A DNA stretch of 64,000 nt from Salinilacustrithrix flava (lineage in GTDB: Bacteria; Actinomycetota; Acidimicrobiia; Acidimicrobiales; Salinilacustritrichaceae), in assembly GCA_024128875.1 (NCBI GenBank), contig JAMYFF010000003.1, forward strand, positions 124,001-188,000, given 5' to 3'. This document shows, piece after piece, positions 43,293-52,636 of the stretch. The first letter of the stretch is position 1. Every line of letters starts with the position of its first letter. The position numbers and the translations under genes are program-made. Under the pieces are notes generated by a model that saw only the letters and a list, made by a program, of their open reading frames with translations, made no database searches and had not been told where the DNA came from.

Positions 43293-43646
43293 TCAGTGAA
43301 TCGTCGGCGTTTCGACTGTGGCCGCCTGGCGGATCAGCCGGTCGACACCCGCTGCGGCATCCAGCACCCCAACCAGGAATTTCAACTGGCGCTCGTTCGA
43401 TTGCTGGATCTCTGTGCGCCGGCGGATGACGTCGATCTCGGTCTTCAGCTCTGGGAGCACCCGGGGATCCTCGAGTGCATCCAACAGCGCACCATCGGCC
43501 CTTTCGCGGATATAGGAGTTTGCGGCCTCCACGAATTCTGGGCGGCTCATCGCAAGGACTGCTGCTACGGCTTCATCAAGATCGTGGTCGTAACACTCAT
43601 TGAAGCGGTCGCTGACCTCTTGGTAACGCGAGTCTGAGGGGGACAT
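43293..43646 (-). CDS. Hypothetical helical protein
   Basis: A 117-residue acidic, all-helical protein (RYQEVSDRFNECYDHDLDEA, AAVLAMSRPEFVEAANSYI, ERQLKFLVGVLDAAAGVDRL). I recognise no family. ATG 43646 has a weak AGGTCAGG upstream; ATG 43676 would extend it by ten residues. It stands alone between two gaps on the same strand as the XRE and primase genes. Confidence 0.6.
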   Translation of the reverse strand: MSPSDSRYQEVSDRFNECYDHDLDEAVAAVLAMSRPEFVEAANSYIRERADGALLDALEDPRVLPELKTEIDVIRRRTEIQQSNERQLKFLVGVLDAAAGVDRLIRQAATVETPTIH

Positions 43647-44261
43647 AGATACCTGACCTTCTTGGGCCGTACACATTGGGGAGCCGCTCCTCTAGGGACG
43701 GCATGTCGTTTGTTCTTCGGTGTTCGTCAAGTGAACGTACGAAGCGGTTGACCCGATGTGAAGGCCCAATCTCGCCGGAATCTCGTTTTCACAAGGAGTT
43801 AGAAATTGTCTTCGGCGGCGACCTTCCCGCGATGCCATATCGCCACGCACGGTGCTGGCACCGCGCCGGAATGTCGCGGTCGGGCGTTCGGGTCGCGTGT
43901 GATTGAGTCCGTCCTGGCGACGGATTGGATGTGACCTGCGCCGATGTCCCATCCGTCGGCGTCAGCCGACAAGACCCCGACACCGAGCACGGAGCTTGCA
44001 CGATGGCACTCTCGACGCTCTCTTGGGACTGCCGGATATGACTGGCGGTGCCCTGCGCCTGTAGTGAGCAAGCACCGCACAAGACACCCCCTCCCCGGGG
44101 GGCAACCGGCCGTGGGTCACGTGGTCAGAGCGAGCACGCCCAGATGCCATGCATACGACGAAGCTCGCTGAATCTTGAGTGTTGTCTTCCCAGCAAACGG
44201 CCGTCCGATTGGCGTTGGAGAACCGAGGCGTTGCCCCAGACTGACCGACACCGATCTCACA
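43647..44261. other. Gap of about 600 bases, no supported gene
   Basis: No frame has protein-like composition with a start signal. The stretch has lower GC patches (ATGTCGTTTGTTCTTCGG) than its neighbours and ends at the strong hairpin at 44262-44285. It could hold a replication origin for the element's primase, but I see no iterons. Confidence 0.35.
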
Positions 44262-44285
44262 CGCCCCCTCTCTAGAGAGGGGGCG
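44262..44285. terminator. Strong hairpin downstream of primase operon
   Basis: A perfect stem CGCCCCCTCT / AGAGGGGGCG with a CTAG loop, extended by CACA / TGTG pairs, about 90 bases past the primase stop on the minus strand. No T run. Likely terminator; a structural origin element is an alternative. Confidence 0.6.
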
Positions 44286-44378
44286 TTGTGTGATGGATCC
44301 GCCAGGATGGCCGTGACTGCTGCGTGGCGCTTTGACCTGGGTAAACGCGTCGTGCGTGGCGACCGTGGCCCTTGCGTG

Positions 44379-46133
44379 TCACGCAGCACCCTGATGGTGC
44401 GTGATATCTCCGTGGACCGTCGCCCGGTACACGTTCCGGCCGGTTGCGGGGTCCTTGCACTTCTCCACTCCGTCGCCGACCCGCAAGTCCAGAGCTCTGC
44501 GCATCCGCTCTATCTCCGCTTTGGTCGGGGAAGCGCCGTGCATCCGCTGGGCCAGTTGAGTCACATTCAGGGGCGCTGCGGACGCAGCCAAGAGGACATC
44601 AACGTCTAGGGAAGGAATCAACCTCGTGGTCCCTGCCTTATGGTCGTGAAGAAGCTGCAGCCGACCCACCGACTCCCCCGGCTGCTTCACATGGATCAGT
44701 TCGACGGCTTCTGATCCTGGTTCGCCCCTGATAGAGAACACGCTTCCCGCCCCTGACGTGATCCACGTTGACCCATAGCTGTCATGGATCGAGTTCGATG
44801 CGGCGGAATTCTGAGCCGCCTTCCGGTTGTGATGAAGAACAAGCACTTCGACATCCTCCGCCAACAACGTTTGAACAACATTGTTGACGGCCGCTCCCGC
44901 TTCCTCCGTGGACAACTGGAACGCCACGTCCTTCAACGAATCGATCACCACTGTCCCCGCCCCAATCGAGTGGGCCATTCGCGGTAGCGCCTCGAGGTCG
45001 GCATTGATCGGCCGGTCGAGCGGACCCCTCCAGACCATAATGCGCTCGAGGAACGGGCGATGCGACTCATCGACCAACCGTCGAAAGGACCGTTGAACTT
45101 GCTTTGGTCTGTCCGCAGCGATGTACAGCACGGGCCTCTCATCCGACACGACCGGCATCCCGAGAAACCCCGGGAGCGCACCCAGACGTCCAAGCACCAA
45201 CTGTTGGGCCAGCGTGGACTTTCCGACACCGGTCTGGCCAACGATGACCAGCGACTCGCCGGACGCCCAAGCCGCCCGCCCAGGAGTACCCCAGATCGCC
45301 GCCACATCCTCCTGGTCGTCGAGGAGGAACGACGCCCCGGAGACCAGTCGCGGACTCGACCATGGCCAGCCTTGAGCGGGCTCAGCACGAGGCAGGCCTT
45401 CCAGATCTGAGGCGGAGTGGGCCGTGAGCCAATCGCTCACGTCACCCTTCGGCGGTACCCCATCGAGCTCACGAATCTCGACCGAGGCTGCGACCTTCGA
45501 GAGGCTGTCCGCCACGTCCTTGGCATGACGCCGTCCGACGTCGTCGTTATCGGGGATGACGATTACCTGCGCACCGTGAAACCAGCGAGCGAACCCGGCG
45601 TCCCACTTGCCGGCCCCGCCGCTGTTGCAGGTTGCAGCGACGCCCACGGCGCGGAGCGCATCAACGTCCTTCTCGCCTTCCACCACGTAGACCGGCAGCC
45701 CATCGCGCTGGGCTTGTAGAAGCTCTCGCAACCGGTAGGGAACCCGCTGTACATCGTTCAGCTTGTACACCCACTCTGTTCCGACCGGTCGCTTCTGCCG
45801 GAACCGCTTCGGCGCCATCCGCTCCACCACGTACAGGAGCTCGCCGTCTTCATCGAGGTACTCGTAACTCGCCACCGCCGACGTCGGGACAGCCTGCGTT
45901 CCGAACAGGTCTCGCAACTCCAGACCGAGCCTTTCGAGCACCGCTGCCGTGTCACACCCGGCGTGACAGTGCAGGAGCACGCTGCCGTCTGTGCCGGTGC
46001 TTAGGGACAGACTCGGAGTGTGGTCGTCATGGGCAGGACACGAGGCCATCCACTCTGTGCCCGATTGCTTGGCGTTGGAGCCTCGGGCAGCGAGGCGTTC
46101 GAGCACGGCGTCGAGGGCGTTAGGCGACGACAT
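44379..46133 (-). CDS. Primase-helicase (CHC2 zinc finger, TOPRIM, RepA-type ATPase)
   Basis: A 584-residue replication protein. The N-terminal zinc finger has CPAHDDHTPSLSLS and HCHAGCD (CHC2 type). The TOPRIM domain shows VYVVEGEKDVDALRAVG and VIVIPDNDDVG. The C-terminal half is an AAA_25/RepA-like helicase with Walker A IVGQTGVGKSTLAQQL and a hydrophobic strand ending in Asp (GTVVIDSLKD). This fusion is typical of phages and actinobacterial integrative plasmids and would prime and unwind the excised element. ATG 46133 overlaps the upstream gene's stop by 14 bases, so they form one operon. Confidence 0.9.
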   Translation of the reverse strand: MSSPNALDAVLERLAARGSNAKQSGTEWMASCPAHDDHTPSLSLSTGTDGSVLLHCHAGCDTAAVLERLGLELRDLFGTQAVPTSAVASYEYLDEDGELLYVVERMAPKRFRQKRPVGTEWVYKLNDVQRVPYRLRELLQAQRDGLPVYVVEGEKDVDALRAVGVAATCNSGGAGKWDAGFARWFHGAQVIVIPDNDDVGRRHAKDVADSLSKVAASVEIRELDGVPPKGDVSDWLTAHSASDLEGLPRAEPAQGWPWSSPRLVSGASFLLDDQEDVAAIWGTPGRAAWASGESLVIVGQTGVGKSTLAQQLVLGRLGALPGFLGMPVVSDERPVLYIAADRPKQVQRSFRRLVDESHRPFLERIMVWRGPLDRPINADLEALPRMAHSIGAGTVVIDSLKDVAFQLSTEEAGAAVNNVVQTLLAEDVEVLVLHHNRKAAQNSAASNSIHDSYGSTWITSGAGSVFSIRGEPGSEAVELIHVKQPGESVGRLQLLHDHKAGTTRLIPSLDVDVLLAASAAPLNVTQLAQRMHGASPTKAEIERMRRALDLRVGDGVEKCKDPATGRNVYRATVHGDITHHQGAA

Positions 46134-46500
46134 TGCCGGCCTCCTCGGACACGTCGAGGCGCTCCTGTTCGACTACAGGGACCTGCGCGGCAGTAGCGCC
46201 GAGCGGTACGGAACTGGATCCGTCAACGACGCAGAAGCGGCTGAAGACGCCGACTTCGTCGTCGCTGAGACGCCGGTGCACCGCCTGCCAGCCGGGACCT
46301 GCGACCAGACCACGACGGATTCGGCTAGCAGTCGAGCTCGCTGTGTTTGCGGACGGGTACCGGCCGACCAGAGCCCACGTGTTCGGATTGTGCCTGAGGT
46401 CTTCAAGCCGTAGACGCAGGCTCGACCGCCGCGGGCCTGGGGGCGGTGGATCGCCCCAAACGACGGTGAGGGACGCTTCGGGATGAGAGTTGTTGTGCAT
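46120..46500 (-). CDS. Small element protein upstream of primase
   Basis: A 126-residue (or longer) protein. The segment LRLEDLRHNPNTWALVGRYP, followed by a basic SRIRRGLVAGPGWQAVHRRL, is of a kind found beside replication genes on actinobacterial integrative elements; its role is unknown, and DNA binding is plausible from the basic stretch. The start is either ATG 46500 or GTG 46566, since upstream residues remain protein-like. It overlaps the primase gene. Inverted repeat copy D lies just upstream and may serve as its operator. Confidence 0.65.
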   Translation of the reverse strand: MHNNSHPEASLTVVWGDPPPPGPRRSSLRLRLEDLRHNPNTWALVGRYPSANTASSTASRIRRGLVAGPGWQAVHRRLSDDEVGVFSRFCVVDGSSSVPLGATAAQVPVVEQERLDVSEEAGNVVA

Positions 46501-46609
46501 GACCTGAAGGACGGCAGGGACCGCGTCAGGTTCCACGTTCCCTGCGTTGGCGGTTTCCCTGCTCACCAGCGGTTTCGGCGGGCGCAGCGTGCGTTCGCCC
46601 TGGTCAGGC

Positions 46610-46628
46610 TGTCTCAAAACCTGAGACA
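46610..46628. repeat. 19-bp inverted repeat, copy D
   Basis: TGTCTCAAAACCTGAGACA: seven-base arms TGTCTCA / TGAGACA around five bases, 44 or 110 bases before the alternative starts of the primase operon. Confidence 0.75.
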
Positions 46629-46841
46629 ACGGCACGGATTGACACCGAAGGAGCAGGCGTCGTGCCTTGTCCCGCAGCACCATGCGATGCGGCAACGCAT
46701 CCCCGACTCCAGCCCGCGACCGCAGTCCATCACACCCGAGACCGCCACTCCTTGAGTAGCAGGGCCGCCTTCTGTGGGTGGCCCGCTCGCTCGAGCCAGT
46801 CCGCGACGACTTCGACGGACTTCCGTCCGATAGAGGTGACC

Positions 46842-46925
46842 ATCAGGGACCGCACCTACCGGCGGGCCGTCGTGGTCTCCGACTGCTTCGCGCCGATCCT
46901 GGACCGTGACACCCATCGACTAGTG
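46842..46925 (+). pseudogene. Serine recombinase remnant
   Basis: About 28 codons read IRDRTYRRAVVVSDC then FAPILDRDTHRLV, closely matching GDRSYRGDVVARDC and FPAILDRNTHELV in the recombinase domain of the intact protein at 55844-57193. No resolvase domain or zinc ribbon is attached, and upstream frames are broken. It is debris of a lost recombinase of that subtype, in the opposite orientation. Confidence 0.7.
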
Positions 46926-47528
46926 ACCGAGCGGGACCAGCCCAGTGCCACGACAACCACTCGGAGCGCCAAGTCGTCTGCGTCGAGCATTTCCACCACG
47001 ACATCCGCACCGACCACGTCCATGCCAGACCCAGAGCCGGCACCCATTGCGGAGGCTTCAGCGCCAGCACCTGCATCGGCTCCAGCGCCGCCGCCCGAAC
47101 CCGCTCCGACTGCGCCACCGGTGCCGGCACCGGCTCCGGCTCCGACCGCGGCTCCACCACCGGCTCAGGTCTCGACGATGACCGAAACCATCCATCTCAA
47201 CGATCCGCGGACCCGTGATCCCTCCCAGCCTTGCAAGGGCGGTGGGGGCTACGACGACCTGTACGTCGGACAGCAGATGTCGCTGACCAACGAATCGGGC
47301 TCCATCGTCGCCCTCGGCCGGATCGACAGTGCCGAGCACGTTGACGGGCGCACCGAACAGATCGGCGAAGGCACTTGCACCTTCTACAACTGCCTGTTTC
47401 ACTTCATCATCCGAGAGATCCCGCAGCGTGCGTTCTACGAGGTGCATGCGGCAGGTCGTGGAGGGCCGACCTACTCCCACGGTGATCTGAACGCAGCAGG
47501 ATGGCGCGTCCAGCACCACATCGGCTGA
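46923..47528 (+). CDS. Surface-type protein fragment with Pro/Ala linker and beta domain
   Basis: 201 codons in frame after the recombinase remnant: a Thr/Ser stretch, a long Pro/Ala/Glu linker (residues about 40-85) and a C-terminal beta domain (TIHLNDPRTRDPSQPCKGGG, YDDLYVGQQMSLTNESG, FYEVHAAGRGGPTYSHGDL) that in actinobacteria normally ends secreted or membrane-anchored proteins. Here no signal peptide or membrane helix precedes the linker, and GTG 46923 sits inside recombinase-derived sequence. The gene has probably lost its 5' end through insertion and deletion. Confidence 0.6.
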   Translation: MTERDQPSATTTTRSAKSSASSISTTTSAPTTSMPDPEPAPIAEASAPAPASAPAPPPEPAPTAPPVPAPAPAPTAAPPPAQVSTMTETIHLNDPRTRDPSQPCKGGGGYDDLYVGQQMSLTNESGSIVALGRIDSAEHVDGRTEQIGEGTCTFYNCLFHFIIREIPQRAFYEVHAAGRGGPTYSHGDLNAAGWRVQHHIG

Positions 47529-47804
47529 TGTGTCGGCCGCTACCCGCGCCTGCTCGCCAAGCAAGGGACCCCCATCGCCTTCGTAGCCGCATGAGACGGG
47601 TGGGCCGATGGCATCGGATACGTCGATCCCCGCCTGGGACTCCAAGGAACTTGTCCACGTCGCTGGGGACTCGCCGTTGCGCCGCCGCTACCGACACTCG
47701 ACCGAGCCAAGAAGCCGAAGCTAGGACCACAACACGGTCACCCAGCCATCGCCGCGCGCTGTCCACCGCAGCAAGCTTCCAGCGACTGCAAGATGAAACA
47801 GTCG

Positions 47805-47810
47805 TACGGT
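47805..47810 (+). promoter_or_regulatory. -10 box of leaderless serine recombinase gene
   Basis: TACGGT ends six bases before ATG 47817; no ribosome site between. Confidence 0.6.
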
Positions 47811-47816
47811 CGATGG

Positions 47817-49247
47817 ATGAGCAGCCGTGCGGCGATCTACACCAGGATCTCCCGTGACCCAGTCGGCACCGGGTTGGGCGTCGCTCGCCAAGAAGCGGAG
47901 TGCCGGGATCTGGCGGCCCGGATCGGCGCGCAGGTCGTGCGGGTCTATGTCGATGACGACTACTCGGCGTTCTCTGGCACCCGGCGTCCGGCGTTCGAGC
48001 AGATGCTCGAGGACGTGAAAGCCGGGCTGGTCGACGTGGTCATCGCGTGGCACCCCGACCGGCTCTACCGGCGTCAGCGTGATCTGTTGCCCTTCATCGA
48101 CACGGTGCAGGCCGCCGGCGTGCAGGTGGCCACGGTGGCAGCAGGGAACATGGACCTGTCGACCGCGTCGGGGCGGATGGTGGCGAGGGTGGTTGGTGCT
48201 GCTGCCGAGCACGAGTCGGAACGCAAGTCGGAGCGATTGCAGCTCAAGCATGCGGAGTTGGCGCGCCGGGGGCGGTGGGCGGGTGGGGCGACGCCGTACG
48301 GGTTCCGGTACGTGGGTGACGGAATGCTCGAGATCGAACCCGAGCAGGCGGCGATCATCCGCGAAGCGGCCGAGCGGGTCCTCCAAGGCCAGACGCTTCA
48401 CTCGATCTGCAAGAACTTGAGCACCCGGCAGATCGGGACCGCCCGGGGTGGGGTGTGGCGAGTGTCCACCCTCGCCAACACGCTGACCATGCCCTCGGTG
48501 TTCGGCTTTCGAATCTGGCGAGGTGAACTGTTCCAGGGCGTGTGGCAGCCGATCCTGGATCGCGAAACCGTCGAGAGGCTGACGGTGATCATCCGGAACC
48601 CTGCACGGAAACGCACCGTGCCCTCCGGCGTCGCACTGCTCATCGGCGGCCGGCTTCGGTGCGGACGCTGCGGCCATCCCCTCGTCTCTGCATGGGCGGG
48701 GCCACGTCCTCGGGTCTACGTCTGCAAGCAGCCGCCGGATGGCCGCGGCTGCGGCTCGTTGTCCATCGTGGCCGAGAAGGTGGAGGCAACGATCAAGCAA
48801 CAGGTTCTTTCCGTACTCGACAGCCCGGCACGAGAAGCCCTGATCCTGACCACAAAGTTGGACCAGGAGGCCGCCAAGAACCTCGTCTACGCCGAAGCTC
48901 TCCTGCGCGAACTGACCGGTCGATACGCCGACGGTGAACTCACGACAATGGAGTGGCGTACCTGCCGGCAGGTGCTCACGCACGACATCGAAACCGCACG
49001 CGCTGGGCTCGCGAAGGACCGAGCGTTCAATGCGCTCGCCGACCTGCCGACATCGTCGGGGGAACTGGAAGCCGCGTGGGCGACCTGGAGTCTGGAACGG
49101 CGCCGTCAGGTCGTCGACGCGGTGATCGACCACACCACGATCCGGCCGTCATCGAAATCCACCGGAGGACGGTTCGACCCCACCCGAGTCACCGACGGCA
49201 TCTGCTGGATCCACCGGGACTTCGGCTCGGTCCCGCACGCGGGCTGA
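47817..49247 (+). CDS. Large serine recombinase, first of trio
   Basis: A 476-residue recombinase. The resolvase domain has the nucleophile Ser in AIYTRISRD and VVIAWHPDRLYRRQRDL. The recombinase domain (GRWAGGATPYGFRYVGDGML) and zinc ribbon (CGRCGHP, CKQPPDGRGCG) precede a coiled coil and the C-terminal GGRFDPTRVTDG. ATG 47817 is chosen from the leaderless promoter; ATG 47793 lies upstream of the -10 box. It shares the HxDRLYRRQ and PYGYRYVGDG signatures with the next two recombinases, so the three are paralogues of one subfamily distinct from those at 32405 and 55844. Confidence 0.9.
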   Translation: MSSRAAIYTRISRDPVGTGLGVARQEAECRDLAARIGAQVVRVYVDDDYSAFSGTRRPAFEQMLEDVKAGLVDVVIAWHPDRLYRRQRDLLPFIDTVQAAGVQVATVAAGNMDLSTASGRMVARVVGAAAEHESERKSERLQLKHAELARRGRWAGGATPYGFRYVGDGMLEIEPEQAAIIREAAERVLQGQTLHSICKNLSTRQIGTARGGVWRVSTLANTLTMPSVFGFRIWRGELFQGVWQPILDRETVERLTVIIRNPARKRTVPSGVALLIGGRLRCGRCGHPLVSAWAGPRPRVYVCKQPPDGRGCGSLSIVAEKVEATIKQQVLSVLDSPAREALILTTKLDQEAAKNLVYAEALLRELTGRYADGELTTMEWRTCRQVLTHDIETARAGLAKDRAFNALADLPTSSGELEAAWATWSLERRRQVVDAVIDHTTIRPSSKSTGGRFDPTRVTDGICWIHRDFGSVPHAG

Positions 49248-49298
49248 GAGCGCGCACTCCAGCGAGGTCCAACCCTCGGTTGCGTTCGTATTCGTCGA

Positions 49299-49304
49299 TA
49301 CGGT
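49299..49304 (+). promoter_or_regulatory. -10 box of leaderless YccF gene
   Basis: TACGGT ends six bases before ATG 49311. Confidence 0.6.
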
Positions 49305-49310
49305 CGACCC

Positions 49311-49736
49311 ATGCGCACCATCGGCAACATCTTGTGGCTGATCTTGGCCGGCGTCTGGCTCGCGATTGGCTACGCCATCGCGGGGCTGGTCCTGCTGGTC
49401 ACCATCGTGGGCATTCCTTTCGGGCTCCAGTCGTTCAAGCTCGCCGGCTATTCGCTGTGGCCCTTCGGGCGGGTGGTCGTGCGTGACCCAGACGCCAGCG
49501 GGGCGCTCGGGTTGATCGGCAACGTGTTGTGGTTCGTGTTGGCCGGTTGGTGGCTCGCCCTTGCCCACGTGGCCACCGGCATCGCACTCATCATCACGAT
49601 CATTGGCATCCCGCTTGGCGTGGCCAACTTCAAGTTGGCATTGCTGGCCCTCGTCCCGTTCGGAAAGACAGTTGTCCCCCTCGACGACATCGGCGGACGC
49701 GACATCTACATGCGAGGACCAGAGCCGGTCCGCTGA
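49311..49736 (+). CDS. YccF-domain membrane protein
   Basis: A 141-residue membrane protein consisting of two tandem YccF domains. Each starts IGN(I/V)LW, contains two hydrophobic helices (LVLLVTIVGIPFGLQSFKLA; ALIITIIGIPLGVANFKLAL) and ends WPFGR or VPFGK. YccF function is unknown. It has its own leaderless promoter and sits between the first and second recombinases of the trio on the same strand. It may be a passenger trapped between two recombinases or a functional part of the module. Confidence 0.88.
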   Translation: MRTIGNILWLILAGVWLAIGYAIAGLVLLVTIVGIPFGLQSFKLAGYSLWPFGRVVVRDPDASGALGLIGNVLWFVLAGWWLALAHVATGIALIITIIGIPLGVANFKLALLALVPFGKTVVPLDDIGGRDIYMRGPEPVR

Positions 49737-49896
49737 ACCTTGCCCCACGGGAGGCGGGCGTCGTCATTGCTGCGACGACGCCGCTCATCCCTGTTCCGAG
49801 CACGGTCCCTGTCTGCGTGTTTGGACGTGGAGGACAGTGACCGAGGGAGCCGACGGACGCAGCAGACGGCCCCTATCGGAGAGCCCGGTCCGGGCG

Positions 49897-49902
49897 TACC
49901 GT
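49897..49902 (+). promoter_or_regulatory. -10 box of leaderless second trio recombinase
   Basis: TACCGT ends seven bases before GTG 49910. Confidence 0.55.
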
Positions 49903-49909
49903 CCATCCA

Positions 49910-51169
49910 GTGACCGCATCGCGGGCTGGCATCTACACACGGACGTCTCGAAGCCCGCTGGGTGACGGCGGCGGCTGCGCCCGCCAGGAAGTCGAGTGTC
50001 GCCGCCTTGCCCACGCCGCAGGGGTTGCCGTTGTCGAGGTGTACGAGGAAGGTGACGTCTCAGCCTTCGGTCTGCGTCCACGGCCGGAGTTCGCCCGCCT
50101 GCTCACCGACATCGCTTCGCACCGGATTGACATGGTCATCGCATGGCATCCGGACCGGATCTACCGTCGACAACGAGACCTGGTGCCCTTCATCGACACG
50201 GTTCAGGCTGCAGGCGCCTCGGTCGCCACCGTGGAGACCGGTGAGCTGGACCTGGCATCACCGTCAGGGCGGATGGTCGCTCGCATTGTCGGAGCACTGG
50301 CCGAGCACGAGTCGGAACGCCGAGCGGAGCGGCTGCGTTTCAAGCACGAAGAACTGGCCCGGGCTGGCAGGTGGCCGGGCGGCAAGCGCCCGTACGGGTA
50401 CCGCTACGTCGGTGACGGAATGCTCCAAGTCGTCCCCGAGGAGGCTTTGATCATCCGGGAGGCCGCCGACCGGCTCATCGGCGGGGAGTCCGTGTCCTCG
50501 GTCTGCCGGGACCTCACCCGACGCGATGTCCCGACGGCCAAGGGTGGCCTCTGGTATCCCGACACGCTTGTCGGGGTACTGACGAAACCGTCGGTGTACG
50601 GGTACCGGATGCTTGGCGGCGAGCCGACCCGCGGTGTGTGGGAACCGATTCTCGACAAGGCCACGGTCGACCAGATCACCGAACTCACCGCCCGACTGCC
50701 CGATCTGGCAACCAGCGCCAAACTCCTGTGCAGCCTTCTGCGGTGCGGCCGGTGCGGGTCAACGCTCAAGTCCTCGGGCCGCAACGCCTACATGTGCAGA
50801 AGACCCCCGGAAGGGCGAGGTTGCGGGACGCTCTGGATCACCTCCAGCCGAGCCGACGCAGCCGTCCTGCTCGAGGTCTGCGAGCGACTCGGCACCGACC
50901 ACCATGCCCGGACGAGCCGGGGACTCCTCGCCCGGCCATCCAGTCGATCGAAAGCGCAACCCGGCACTGGTCAGACCCTGGACGACCCCGCCACGTGGCG
51001 CGCGCCGGTCTCGATGACCGGTGATGGGAGCGACTGGACCGTCAACGAGCAGCGACTCGCTATCCGGTCCGTTGTTGACCGAATCGTCGTTCGGCCCGCT
51101 GCCCAACAAGGCGGCCGCTTCGATCCGTCTCGGGTCACCGACGGCATCGTGTGGCGGGAACCGTCGTAG
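49910..51169 (+). CDS. Large serine recombinase, second of trio (short form)
   Basis: A 419-residue recombinase. Resolvase domain: Ser in GIYTRTSRSP and MVIAWHPDRIYRRQRDL. Recombinase domain: GRWPGGKRPYGYRYVGDG. Zinc ribbon: CGRCGSTLKS and CRRPPEGRGCG. The segment between ribbon and C-terminal GGRFDPSRVTDG is some 55 residues shorter than in the first member, so the coiled coil that usually controls integration versus excision is reduced or missing. It starts at GTG 49910, leaderless, and ends 24 bases before the third recombinase. Confidence 0.9.
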   Translation: MTASRAGIYTRTSRSPLGDGGGCARQEVECRRLAHAAGVAVVEVYEEGDVSAFGLRPRPEFARLLTDIASHRIDMVIAWHPDRIYRRQRDLVPFIDTVQAAGASVATVETGELDLASPSGRMVARIVGALAEHESERRAERLRFKHEELARAGRWPGGKRPYGYRYVGDGMLQVVPEEALIIREAADRLIGGESVSSVCRDLTRRDVPTAKGGLWYPDTLVGVLTKPSVYGYRMLGGEPTRGVWEPILDKATVDQITELTARLPDLATSAKLLCSLLRCGRCGSTLKSSGRNAYMCRRPPEGRGCGTLWITSSRADAAVLLEVCERLGTDHHARTSRGLLARPSSRSKAQPGTGQTLDDPATWRAPVSMTGDGSDWTVNEQRLAIRSVVDRIVVRPAAQQGGRFDPSRVTDGIVWREPS

Positions 51170-51193
51170 ACGCCCTCGGATCGGGTCAGCGCT

Positions 51194-52603
51194 ATGTCGG
51201 AGTCAGTGATCGAGCCGAGAGCGGCGATCTACACCCGCATCTCCATCGACCACGGCGACGCTCTCGGCGTGGCCCGCCAGGAGACGGCATGCCGAGCCTT
51301 ACTCGACACCATCGGCGGAACCCTCGTAGGTATCTACTGCGACAACGACCGCTCCGCCTACGCCGGAACTCGTCGACCGGCCTACGAGAACCTGCTCGTC
51401 GATGTCGCCAACGGCAAGGTCGACCTGGTCATCGCCTGGCACGCCGACCGGCTGTACCGGCGCCAACAAGATCTCATTCGCTTCGTCGACACCGTGGAAG
51501 CAGCAAAGGCCCAGGTCGCGACCGTCACGTCAGGTTTGCTCGACCTGACCACCGCCTCCGGGCGCATGGTCGCCAGAGTGGTCGGCGCCGTCGCACAGCA
51601 CGAAGTGGAACAGCAGGGCCAACGGATCCGACTCAAACACGGCGAGCTCGCCCGTCTCGGGCGGTGGGGAGGCGGACCAAGACCGTACGGCTACCGGTCC
51701 ACGGGCAACGGCGATCTAAAGGTCGTCCCCGAAGAGGCCGCCGTGCTCCGAGAGATCGCCGTCAGAGTCCTTCGCGGCGACACGGTGAACAACGTCAAGA
51801 AAGACCTGAACCGGCGCAACGTGCCGGCGCAGGGTGGAGGGAAATGGGGGGACAGTTCCCTGCGCCGCATCCTCACCTCCCCCACGATTTGCGGCCTCTG
51901 TGTCCGAAACGGCGCCGTTGTTGGACCAGCGAACTGGGAGCCGATCCTCGACGAAGCAACCACGGAGCTACTGACCCTCGTCCTGGCCAACGGCCCCCGG
52001 CTCGACCCCGTCAGATCCCGCAACGGTCTTTTGAATCCATGGCTCATCTCCTGTGGCCGCTGCGGAGCAAACCTGAAGTCACGGAACGTCGGCCGACGCC
52101 GGGTGTACAAGTGCTGCGGTCCACCAGGAAGCCGAGCATGTGGCCACCTCACGATCTTGGGACCGGCATCTGACGATGCGGTCCGAGCAGCAGTCCTCGA
52201 CAGATTGAAGACAGGGCCACGATTGCGGGCTCCGGGCTCCGGCGTCGACCACCTGATCGCCGCCAGCAGTCCGGTGGTGCTCGACGCGAGACTTCGTCAA
52301 CTCGCTGTCAACCGAGCCCAGGGCCGTCTGACCGAGGACGAATGGCAAGCCGCCCGACACCCTCTGCTGGTGTCACTCCGAGACGCCAGAGCTGCTGGCC
52401 GCGCCCCGCTTCAAAGGGCCGCCCTCGACCGAGCAGCCCAGCGCTCGACAGACCTGAAAGTTCACTGGGCTCAATTGCGCCTCGAGGACCAGCAAGATCT
52501 CGTCGAGGCTGTCGTCGACCACATCACCGTGAAGCCCGGAGGCTCGCCGGGCGGAAGGTTCGACCCGAACCGCTTGCTCGGAGGGACGACCTGGCGACGC
52601 TGA
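51194..52603 (+). CDS. Large serine recombinase, third of trio
   Basis: A 469-residue recombinase. Resolvase domain: Ser in AIYTRISIDHG and LVIAWHADRLYRRQQDL. Recombinase domain: GRWGGGPRPYGYRSTGNG. A zinc ribbon (CGRCGANLKS, then CCGPPGSRACG), a coiled coil (LRQLAVNRAQGRLTEDEWQA) and C-terminal GGRFDPNRLLGG follow. ATG 51194 lies 24 bases after the second recombinase, with no separate -10 box visible, so the second and third are probably one transcript. The divergence between the three argues for old duplication with retained function rather than recent repeats. Confidence 0.9.
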   Translation: MSESVIEPRAAIYTRISIDHGDALGVARQETACRALLDTIGGTLVGIYCDNDRSAYAGTRRPAYENLLVDVANGKVDLVIAWHADRLYRRQQDLIRFVDTVEAAKAQVATVTSGLLDLTTASGRMVARVVGAVAQHEVEQQGQRIRLKHGELARLGRWGGGPRPYGYRSTGNGDLKVVPEEAAVLREIAVRVLRGDTVNNVKKDLNRRNVPAQGGGKWGDSSLRRILTSPTICGLCVRNGAVVGPANWEPILDEATTELLTLVLANGPRLDPVRSRNGLLNPWLISCGRCGANLKSRNVGRRRVYKCCGPPGSRACGHLTILGPASDDAVRAAVLDRLKTGPRLRAPGSGVDHLIAASSPVVLDARLRQLAVNRAQGRLTEDEWQAARHPLLVSLRDARAAGRAPLQRAALDRAAQRSTDLKVHWAQLRLEDQQDLVEAVVDHITVKPGGSPGGRFDPNRLLGGTTWRR

Positions 52604-52636
52604 CGGCCCGGTGATCCGGTCAACCAGAGGCGCCGG

